DNA of 64,000 nt from Tilletia caries. Lineage: Eukaryota; Basidiomycota; Exobasidiomycetes; Tilletiales; Tilletiaceae. The stretch covers positions 930,001 to 994,000 of the forward strand of contig JALUTQ010000028.1 in assembly GCA_032718865.1 (NCBI GenBank), in the 5' to 3' direction. The notes below the pieces were generated by a model. It was not told the origin of the DNA, did not search any database, and worked only from the letters and a program-made list of their open reading frames with translations. Shown here in pieces: positions 57,025 to 64,000 of this stretch. Both the position numbers and the translations under genes were made by a program. Position 1 is the first letter of the stretch. Every line of letters begins with the position of its first letter.

Positions 57025-60000
57025 TTGTCCATCATCTCTCTCAACTGCGGTGCCGGTGGACTGCGTGCACGCCTGTTTGAACTGAGCCATGAGTCGTCCC
57101 GCTTCCTGGCTTCTGCGGCCATCGTCTGCCTTCAAGAATGCCATCTCCCTGCTCCTGTGGATTGCGATGATACTAAGGCCCTCCAAGACGCTCTTCGCGT
57201 CTCCGTCACTCCACCATTCCGCGCCATTCTTGGCCGCGACACCGGTATCCTTCTGCGAGACCCAAACCTCCGCATCGACTCCTTCGCTCACGGCGATCAC
57301 TGGACTCACGTCCGCCTCTCTTCCCCCGACCCCATCTGTGGTACCGCCCACTCTGTAAGCGTATGGTCCATACACGGCCCTTTCCAGATTCAGGCCTGGG
57401 ATACTATTGCTGAAGCTTTCAGATGTCACCTTCCCCCTCCGCAGACTCCAACCTTGATCGGCGCGGACTGGAACTCCGTTCCGGACCCCAACCTCGACTC
57501 GCTCAACGGCGACCCAACAAGCATTCCCTGGCGCGCGCCTGCCGCTGCCATTGCCCCTACACACGCGGTAGATGTGTTTCGGGTTTTACGCCCGGACAGC
57601 TTCTCATGGACGTTCGCCAGCCCCACCTCTGCGCGTCGCCTTGACAGCGTCTGGGCGTCTCCGGAACTTCTCCCTCACGTCGCCAGCACGGACGTGGCAA
57701 GCTGTCGCTCCGACCACCGCGCCGTCCGCGTCACGTTCCTCCAGGCTTCTTCCCCTGGCGCGCCTGCGGCACCTCTTTCTGATGGGCACCTTGCACCGCA
57801 CCGGCCGTGGTCACTGCACCCGGGGCTGTGGAATGACCCTGTCTTCACTCGCGAACTATCTGCCTTCGCGTCTTTCTATAACCCCCCTCCTCTCGCCGCA
57901 CCCTCAGCGATCAACGACTGGGCCCTCTATCATGGGGCCCTCTTCACCTTTCTTCAGCCCCTGGCTCGATCCGTCAGCGCTACGCAGCAACGTGCCCGTT
58001 CGAACTTGGACCACGTCAAGCGATACCTCGATGGGCTCGACCTTCGCGACCCTACGGACGCTACACGACTTCCCTCATTACTCCGGCAGTGGCGGTTCTC
58101 CTGCTCTGCTGTTGCTTCCTCTGCGAGCCTACGTCCGGGTGGGAACTCGTCCGCCTCAGCTCTACGCGAAGGTTCGTGGCTCTTTTCATCCTATGCATCG
58201 GCCGCCTCTCGGGCCATTCCTCCTCTCACAACCGATCTCGGCCTGGCAGTTTCTTCCGCTGACAAGCTTCAGGCCCTCACTTCTTTTTATGCTGATCTCT
58301 TCTCCGATCGCCCAGTTTCCACAGCCTCTCCCTCTCCACTACTTTACGCTATTCAGCTCCGGCTCGATCACACCGCCGCGCGGACCGCCAATTCTCCATT
58401 CACACTCCAGGAAGTGCATAGAGCCTTGCGCACCGCGAATCGCCACTCCTCTTCCGGCCCCGACGGCATCCCCTACCGGGTGTACTTGGCGACCTTTGAA
58501 TCCTCTGGCCCTCTACTTCAGGCCCTCGCAAACACTTTGGGTGACGGCCCACAATGGCCTGTTACTGCCCGAACCATCCTCCTTCCAAAATCTGGCGACC
58601 CTGCCAACATTTCGAACTACCGCCCGATCACCATCACCAACGCTTATGTGCGCGTCATCTCCCGCCTTCTGTCTGGTCGGTTCCTCTCCTTAGGGGAGCA
58701 GCTATTGCCCTGGACACAATCCGCTTTTCTCCCAGGTCGTCGCTCATCCCTCATTGCGGGTACGCTCCACGCTATTCACGATCTTCAACAGCTTCCCCCA
58801 AATCCGCTGACCCCCCCTCCCATGTTCGTTATCTCCATCGATCAGAAAAAGGCCTACGATCGGGTCCATCGCGACTGGCTCTTTGCGGTGCTTACTGCGA
58901 TACGCTTCCCTCCTTTGCTCCTGGGCGTGCTCCGGGCCATCTATTCTTCGCCATCCACCCGCATCTCTGCCCTAGGTACGTTAGGCCCGCTCATCCCCCT
59001 TCTCTCCGGGGTCTTACAAGGAGATCCCGCCTCCTGCTTCCTCTATAACCTCACCCTCCAACCCCTGTTCGACCTTTTCGCGCAGCTGAACATTGGTGTG
59101 CCGATCCCGATACTGGGAACTCTCTCTGGTCTCGCCTTTGCTGACGACTCCCTATTCTTCCTCGAAGCTTCTCCTCACGGTCTCTCTCAGCTGCCTCTGT
59201 TTCTGGCTTGTCTCGACGCGTATGCCGCAGAGTCCGGAGCGGCCATCAACACCCATAAGAGTTCCTTCTGGCTCGTGGGAACCCCCAAAGCGGAGGACGA
59301 AGCTGCTGCGCGGCAACTGGCGGAAGGACTCGCCGCCTATGGCCTCTCTTCATCCACCACCTCTGGACCTCCTTCTCACCTCGGACACCCCCTCCCCTCC
59401 GATGCCTCCGAACCTCATCCCAAGCCACTGCTCGCTCGGCTCTCCGCCATCGCCCGCCGCGCCGCCTGTTTTCGCACACAGGGCGTGGATATCTACACGC
59501 GTGTACTCACTTCCAATCGCCTGCTCGGCTCCCGGCTCTGGCACTCCATTGCTGTGGGTCCCCTCCCGGTTGATCTGTCTCGTAAGTACTTCGATTCAGT
59601 CCTTCCCTACCTCCGCGGATCTCAGTCCTCCATTTCCCACACCACGCTCACACGACCCCTCGAACATGGGGGCTTCGGTCTTATTGATCCCGATGCCATG
59701 GCAGTCGGTTTATCTATTTCCTTCATCAAGCGGTACCTTCTAGTTGACGATCGTCTTGGCTTGTGGTTTCGCACAGGACTCACACTTTACCTGGCTCGAC
59801 GCCACAACGTCCCACCTGCGGTTCTACTCATCCGTTCCGGCGCAGCCTTCGGCCGCCTTCGTGAGTTGTCAACCCGGGCCGACGGATTTTTCGGCCGCCT
59901 TGCTCATGCTCTGGCCTCCGTTGAACTCAATATCTCTCCTTCTTGGACCTCCCTTCCCTCTTCTGCTCTTCTGACCCTCCCCTGGCTGTGGCCATGGGCC

Positions 60001-61170
60001 GCTCGCCCGGACCCGCACCCTCTCCACAAAGCCAAGCTCCAATCACTCCTCCGCGACAGTTGGATGACCTGGGGTGATGTCCTTTGGCATGCCAAAGTCC
60101 CCATGGGCGGACGCAGTGCCGTCACTTCTCTACCTCTCGGACCTCCTGCTGGCCGCTCCGTCACTCTCAACAGTCTTCCACACCCTTTTTCCGATCATCC
60201 TCCCAACAACGGCCCCGCCCTGCACAACTGTTGGAACGACCTCTGGCGGAATCTCCCCCCTCAAGTTCGGACCACGCTCTCCACCTGGGGTGCTTCTGGC
60301 CCTCCTTCGACTGTCCTCCTCGACCGTTCAGCTCCCTCCTCCCAAGGCTGGACCCCTACTGTCCAAGACCCCCTTGCCGAGGCCTTCCCATGGACCAGCC
60401 TCACGGTTTTCGGGTCTCCGCTTGCTACTGTGAGCACCTCTTTCGTCCGACGGAAGATTCAGGCACGCCGCGGTCCCCGCCGGCCCAAATGGCCACAGCT
60501 CCCCGACGCTCCTCTCGATGACCTCGCGTGGACTGCCATCTGGTCTCTGCTCCGCCATCTCCCACTCTCCCCTCTGGTCCGGACGACCTCGGTACTTATT
60601 CTAAACAGGAACGTTTGGACCCACCATGATAAGGCAGATGACTCTCGCCGTTGTCCGGCTGCGTGCGGAAACGACGACGGTGTCTATCACGGATATTTTG
60701 ACTGCCCAGCCGCCCGTCTTGTTTGGTCTGCCTGTTCACCGCTCCTAGTTGCCCTCGGCTGTGCCGCCCTTCTCGACTTTTCGGCAGCCACCGTTCTCCG
60801 ATGTGACGGTATCCCACGCCCTCTGCGACCCCGTTTTGCTCTGTGGCGTTCGGTGGTGCTGCATATGTTATATGTATGCCGTCACCAAAGTGCAACCTCT
60901 GCACACTCAAACGGACTCCCAGTTCTCTTTGATCACGTCGGTAAGTTCAATGTGCTCTCAAATTCCGCTGCCCTTGTGGCAGATCTTCTCTCTTTGGCAT
61001 GGGAACGGGTCCTTCTTACCTCTCCGTCCCATCGCCCTGACACGATCACGAACTTTCAAGAGACATGGGCTCGCGGTGGCTCATTCCTCAGGTTCGAAGG
61101 AGATCTACTGACCTTCTCCGCTTTGCCAATCCCTCCAGACTCCTCTTTTGTGTTTGAAGCTGACCCTTGA
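57025..61170 (+). CDS. LINE ORF2: apurinic-type endonuclease and reverse transcriptase (about 1,381 codons)
   Basis: Single uninterrupted frame. The endonuclease/exonuclease/phosphatase domain starts SIISLNCGAGGLRARLFELS and has AIVCLQECHLP, TLIGADWNSVPDPNLDS, RRLDSVWASP and CRSDHRAVRV (the SDHRAV catalytic block). RT motifs: LPKSGDPANISNYRPITITN, QSAFLPGRRSSLIAG, VISIDQKKAYDRVHRDWLFA, LSGVLQGDPASCFLYNLTLQ, GLAFADDSLFFLEAS (the FADD active site) and AAINTHKSSFWLVG. The C-terminus has a zinc-binding RT-associated motif (CPAACGNDDGVYHGYFDC). No RNase H is recognisable. The frame contains no ATG before PPPMFVISID, just ahead of the RT catalytic core; 57025 is a TTG. All catalytic residues are present, so the copy could be recent. 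Confidence 0.92.
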   Translation: MSIISLNCGAGGLRARLFELSHESSRFLASAAIVCLQECHLPAPVDCDDTKALQDALRVSVTPPFRAILGRDTGILLRDPNLRIDSFAHGDHWTHVRLSSPDPICGTAHSVSVWSIHGPFQIQAWDTIAEAFRCHLPPPQTPTLIGADWNSVPDPNLDSLNGDPTSIPWRAPAAAIAPTHAVDVFRVLRPDSFSWTFASPTSARRLDSVWASPELLPHVASTDVASCRSDHRAVRVTFLQASSPGAPAAPLSDGHLAPHRPWSLHPGLWNDPVFTRELSAFASFYNPPPLAAPSAINDWALYHGALFTFLQPLARSVSATQQRARSNLDHVKRYLDGLDLRDPTDATRLPSLLRQWRFSCSAVASSASLRPGGNSSASALREGSWLFSSYASAASRAIPPLTTDLGLAVSSADKLQALTSFYADLFSDRPVSTASPSPLLYAIQLRLDHTAARTANSPFTLQEVHRALRTANRHSSSGPDGIPYRVYLATFESSGPLLQALANTLGDGPQWPVTARTILLPKSGDPANISNYRPITITNAYVRVISRLLSGRFLSLGEQLLPWTQSAFLPGRRSSLIAGTLHAIHDLQQLPPNPLTPPPMFVISIDQKKAYDRVHRDWLFAVLTAIRFPPLLLGVLRAIYSSPSTRISALGTLGPLIPLLSGVLQGDPASCFLYNLTLQPLFDLFAQLNIGVPIPILGTLSGLAFADDSLFFLEASPHGLSQLPLFLACLDAYAAESGAAINTHKSSFWLVGTPKAEDEAAARQLAEGLAAYGLSSSTTSGPPSHLGHPLPSDASEPHPKPLLARLSAIARRAACFRTQGVDIYTRVLTSNRLLGSRLWHSIAVGPLPVDLSRKYFDSVLPYLRGSQSSISHTTLTRPLEHGGFGLIDPDAMAVGLSISFIKRYLLVDDRLGLWFRTGLTLYLARRHNVPPAVLLIRSGAAFGRLRELSTRADGFFGRLAHALASVELNISPSWTSLPSSALLTLPWLWPWAARPDPHPLHKAKLQSLLRDSWMTWGDVLWHAKVPMGGRSAVTSLPLGPPAGRSVTLNSLPHPFSDHPPNNGPALHNCWNDLWRNLPPQVRTTLSTWGASGPPSTVLLDRSAPSSQGWTPTVQDPLAEAFPWTSLTVFGSPLATVSTSFVRRKIQARRGPRRPKWPQLPDAPLDDLAWTAIWSLLRHLPLSPLVRTTSVLILNRNVWTHHDKADDSRRCPAACGNDDGVYHGYFDCPAARLVWSACSPLLVALGCAALLDFSAATVLRCDGIPRPLRPRFALWRSVVLHMLYVCRHQSATSAHSNGLPVLFDHVGKFNVLSNSAALVADLLSLAWERVLLTSPSHRPDTITNFQETWARGGSFLRFEGDLLTFSALPIPPDSSFVFEADP

Positions 61171-61680
61171 CCTTTGCAGCGCTGTACACCTCGAAGGTGT
61201 GGCCCTCCGTAGAGGTCTGTCGGTCTCCTGCACTTCGGTCGGTTTGGCGGTGACGGTGAGTAACTGAGTATCATTGCTCACCTCGATTCGGCTCCTCCCT
61301 TCTCCCCTCTCCCGCAGGCCCCAACACCCGACGACACCATCTCCCTTCGACTGCTGGCCGCTCGAACGACGTGTTTGCCCGTCATGCTGTGCATGTGCTG
61401 CGCCCTGCCTCCATTCAGAACCTCGCCCTTGGAGCCTCCTCCTGCCTTCGCCTTCCATCGACGGACAACAGACTCGGAGGATCCTGGACCCGAGATACCC
61501 ACAGCACACTGGCCACTCGCAAGATCCCTAGAATCGACACAATCCTGCCCGCACTCTTCTGCTTCCATGTCCATATCCCCCTGCACCTGTATTCGGGCTT
61601 CTCCATCCTTCTCCCATTGTCTGGCACGTGTTTGTAATCATTCTCTGGCTCCTGGCCCCAATTCAAACCTTCCAAGTAGC

Positions 61681-61698
61681 AAAAAAAAAAAAAAAAAA
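61681..61698 (+). repeat. A18 tail of the LINE insertion
   Basis: Eighteen consecutive A residues immediately after the 3' UTR, as left by target-primed reverse transcription. Confidence 0.85.
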
Positions 61699-61846
61699 CT
61701 CAGCCGCGAGCGCGTGCGCCACCCTGAGTCTGCGACCGCGCGCACCTTCCTAACCTCAGTAGCCTTTTTATTTTACGAGTATGGCTTTTCCCTCAGCTCA
61801 TCAGCATCCTATACCCCCCAATCCAGCAGAGGGCTAGAGGCCACCG

Positions 61847-61901
61847 GCATGGCGAAGCGGGCGAAGGGTGGCGGAGCCACCCTGAGTCGTGCGTAGCCAT
61901 G
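61847..61901. repeat. 55-bp hairpin-bearing repeat, copy B
   Basis: Starts GCATGGCGAAGC, contains the stem GGGTGGC-GGA-GCCACCC and ends GCGTAGCCATG. Homologous to 22237-22292; nearly all differences are transitions and paired stem positions change together. Confidence 0.7.
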
Positions 61902-62193
61902 TGCATGTAAGGAAGAAGCCTTTCTACCCACTAGTCGCCATATTCTCACCGACAATAATCCCTTGCTTCCTCCACTTTCTCTCAAGGCTCTGCGTTCCGT
62001 TTGCCTGCGCAGAACTAACCATTCCCAGCAAGGCAGTCACAAAAGGTATCAGGTCGCACGAAGCACGATGCTGCCTGACACAGCTTCCTCTGATGATTGA
62101 GAGCTCTTCCTGCTGACCGCTGATGCCTTGATCCTCTCTTCCCATCTTCCTTCTTTGCATTCTTTTCCCTTACCTATACCTATGTCATTTTCA

Positions 62194-63981
62194 GCTCATC
62201 GATCCCACTCCTATACACTCACCGTCGCGCTAGCGCGTTAGCCGCGTCCTGCACAACCTCTGCGCTCCCTCGCCCGCACCGCATCCGCAGCGCGCCGGTC
62301 GTACAGCGCCGCCGCGGTCTCGGACATTCCAAGCTCGACTTCACTCCATCCCACCAAGCCTTCTACATTTACTTGGACGTCACCCAGGTGTAAGGATGAG
62401 CACGGAGTAAGCCCCGGAGCGGCTTTGCCGGAGCGTCCCGGTTATCCGGGGCCGCACTCCGGGGGAGCCGGGAGTACGGAGTGAGAATCGAGAGGTTACC
62501 TCACCGTTGCCGGAGTACGGAGCAGACGTTTGAGCATCGCAAGGAATTTCCCGGAGCACGGAGCTGACCTTTGGGCGCTTCGAAAAATTCCCCGGAGTAC
62601 GGAGTAAACACCTGTGAAAGTGACGGAGTACGGAGTTACCCCCCGGAGTCCGGGGCGCTCCGGGACCTCCACATCTTTCTCATAAGGAAAGTGATTTTTC
62701 CATAAACATGGATATTTTTGGGGACAATTTTTCAAAAAAAATTATTTTTCACAAATCTCATCTCGCAGTCTAAATCTGACCAAAACAGCTCTTCAAGCGC
62801 TCTCAGACTGTTTCCTTAAGCATAGCTGCTACAAGCTTGATCAAAAGCATACACATTCTGAAATCATACCATGTTTTGAGATTTGTGAGATCATCTCCCG
62901 GAGTACGGAGCTCCCCCGGATTATCCGGGCTCCGTAGCTACGGAGTATGGAGTAGACTTTTTGAGACACTTCATAATTTGACGGAGCACGGAGTAAATTT
63001 TTCTATGGTGCTCCTTATCTTGACGGAGTACGGAGTAAGATGTTGGTGTAACTCTCAAAAGAGACGGAGCACGGAGCACCACAGAAAGTCAGCGGAGCGC
63101 CCCGGAGTATGGGCCCCGGAGTACAGAGCACTCCGGGGCGCTCCGGGCTCATCCTTACCCAGGTGAACATCCCGGCTGCATCTGGCGACATGGATATCCT
63201 CGCAGCACATATGCCCTCGGTTGAGGAGCTCAAGCCGGATTTGGTGGCAACTCGACACAGAAGTGTTCGGTGAGTGCCTTCTCCTTTTTTTTGAATCCGG
63301 CTGGAGTGGTATTCTGATCGCCGTTTTTCCGCGGTTACGCCTTCGTTACTTGTCTCTACAGGCCACCCAGTGACGACTTCCTGAACAAATACATAAACCG
63401 GTACGCTTGCTACCCTGTTAGGCTCGGTTGCTGTGATGACTAACTTTTGTTCCTTCATTTCCTTCCGCATATTCCGACTCATAGCGATTGGTTGCCCTCT
63501 ACGACGCTGTCAGCTCTGACATCTCTTCGGAAAGACTCGCTCAGAACAGACTCGCCAACGGTCAAACGACTCCTGCCCATCCCGGCCCCATCCTCTCCAG
63601 CATTTCAGGCTTTTACTAAGCCGGTACGTTTTTACCGCGTCTTTGACCTGCACTTCTGAACTGAGCCTTTCTCAAAGTACCATAACTCAGCACTTGTCCT
63701 TGTACCGGAAGCTGTTGCCGGGCCGACGTCCAGGTTCAGATGATCGATGATTCCAGACGGCCGATTCCGCTAATACTACTGACTTCTTGTTCGCTCTCGG
63801 CCATTCTCACCTCTCACCACAACGCGCTCTTCCCCAAGTCACCTCTCGAGAAGTGCTTCGATACGTACTCTCACAGTTCACTTATTTCCCTTATCCCACT
63901 CTCTACACCCAGAACTGGCAACACATGTTCACAAGTTGCAGTCGGTACATTGAGGCACACTTCCAGGCGAATGTTCTATAA
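62194..63981 (+). CDS. Chimeric gene: ATP synthase delta-subunit-like N-terminal part joined to an unknown C-terminal part
   Basis: Exon sequence before 62387 reads SKLDFTPSHQAFYIYLDVTQ. After a 775-bp predicted intron (62388-63162) it continues VNIPAASGDMDILAAHMPSV and EELKPDL. This is the N-terminal beta-domain of mitochondrial F1 ATP synthase subunit delta (VNIPAxxGxMGIL-HVPxxEQLxPG pattern). Homology then ends, and three further exons (63362-63400, 63485-63623, 63757-63981) follow in perfect phase: PPSDDFLNKYINR, DWLPSTTLSALTSLRKDSLR, DFLFALGHSHLSPQRALPQV and WQHMFTSCSRYIEAHFQANV, stop TAA 63981. The C-terminal part is unrecognised. The 5' end is unresolved: the ATP-synthase-like frame has no ATG between 62124 and 62387. 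A presequence-like RSYSAAAVSD lies in the neighbouring frame, implying a frameshift or an undetected upstream exon (an acceptor TTTTCAG ends at 62193). Confidence 0.5.
62383..62390. repeat. Left copy of 8-bp target-site duplication
   Basis: CCCAGGTG, identical to 63158-63165. Confidence 0.9.
62391..63157. mobile_element. 767-bp non-autonomous TIR element acting as a predicted intron (introner-like)
   Basis: Left end TAAGGATGAGC (62391-62401) is the exact reverse complement of the right end GCTCATCCTTA (63147-63157), and similarity continues for about 5 more bases. Both ends are flanked by the identical 8 bp CCCAGGTG (62383-62390, 63158-63165). The interior has about a dozen CGGAGTACGGAGT-like units around an AT-rich centre and no long ORF. 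The duplication provides CAG|GTG at each side, so splicing from 62388 (donor GTGTAAGG) to 63162 (acceptor ...CCTTACCCAG) deletes element plus one duplication and leaves ACC CAG GTG AAC. The right TIR supplies a pyrimidine-rich acceptor tract. Confidence 0.85.
63158..63165. repeat. Right copy of 8-bp target-site duplication
   Basis: CCCAGGTG, identical to 62383-62390; continues into exon sequence AACATCCC. Confidence 0.9.
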
Positions 63982-64000
63982 GCATAGCTGGTACTCACTC

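Larger units (their letters stand above)
56797..61698 (+). mobile_element. Non-LTR (LINE-type) retrotransposon, nearly full length
   Basis: The stop-free endonuclease/RT frame extends from 56797 to 61170, followed by a ~510-bp 3' UTR and an A18 tail at 61681-61698. No LTRs flank it. The 5' end cannot be fixed; the element may be 5'-truncated. No clear target-site duplication was found by eye. Confidence 0.85.
61171..62193. other. LINE 3' UTR, poly(A) and following spacer
   Basis: 61171-61680 is the retrotransposon 3' UTR and 61681-61698 its A18 tail. Beyond it are GCCACCCTGAGTC blocks at about 61719 and 61875, a 55-bp hairpin repeat and the upstream region of the chimeric gene. No gene supported. 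Confidence 0.5.

Noticed and set aside
62401..63140. CRISPR-like array of short repeats
   Set aside because: Eukaryotic context, irregular spacing, variable repeats and bounded by TIRs and a target duplication; it is a mobile element.

Overview
The window is fungal nuclear DNA, most likely from a basidiomycete. Nearly every gene is split by short introns (about 50-90 bp) with GTGAGT-type donors. Genes sit close together on both strands, coding DNA is GC-rich, and many proteins carry long Ser/Ala/Pro/Gln-rich disordered tracts. KDZ-type transposases with cysteine clusters are known mainly from basidiomycetes. Placement in Ustilaginomycotina (smut-like or yeast-like) is a guess; nothing here fixes the species. 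All splice junctions were read by eye and are predictions.

Layout. 1-13.4 kb: the 3' end of a probable ArfGAP/adaptor gene, a signal-peptide protein of unknown function, an unknown protein, tRNA-dihydrouridine synthase Dus2, a divergently transcribed peroxisomal acyl-CoA thioesterase (C-terminal AKL), a large F-box protein, and an ER cyclophilin with a C-terminal membrane anchor. 13.4-13.9 kb: a 505-bp inverted-repeat element with a 9-bp target duplication and a tRNA-like Pol III promoter inside. 14-22.7 kb is mostly decayed: a truncated short-chain dehydrogenase relic, a gene-poor stretch with a 91-bp minisatellite and microsatellites, one real gene (SIKE/FGFR1OP2-type STRIPAK subunit, 18.9-20.4 kb) and a malate dehydrogenase pseudogene. 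22.7-27.8 kb: a KDZ transposon carrying a transposase gene and a convergent partner gene.

27.9-55.2 kb is a dense housekeeping block: RCL1, an NHX-type Na+(K+)/H+ exchanger, a C2H2 transcription factor, a UIM ubiquitin-binding protein, PEX16, proline dehydrogenase PUT1, a secreted double-psi beta-barrel protein, a mitochondrial PPR protein, a Pom34-like nucleoporin candidate, a BMT5-type rRNA methyltransferase and a SUV39/SETMAR-like SET methyltransferase. 55.2-61.7 kb holds a non-LTR retrotransposon with an intact 1,381-codon endonuclease/reverse-transcriptase frame and an 18-A tail.

62.2-64.0 kb holds the most striking signal. A chimeric gene begins with ATP-synthase delta-subunit sequence and is interrupted by a 767-bp element with 11-bp perfect terminal inverted repeats and an 8-bp target duplication, CCCAGGTG. 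The duplication supplies CAG|GTG at both ends, so splicing at those sites would remove the whole element plus one duplication and restore the exon exactly. That is the expected architecture of an intron-generating DNA transposon (introner).

Functional links are loose, as usual in eukaryotes: TES1 and PEX16 are peroxisomal; PUT1, the PPR protein and the ATP-synthase-derived gene are mitochondrial; RCL1 and BMT5 act in ribosome biogenesis; Dus2 modifies tRNA.
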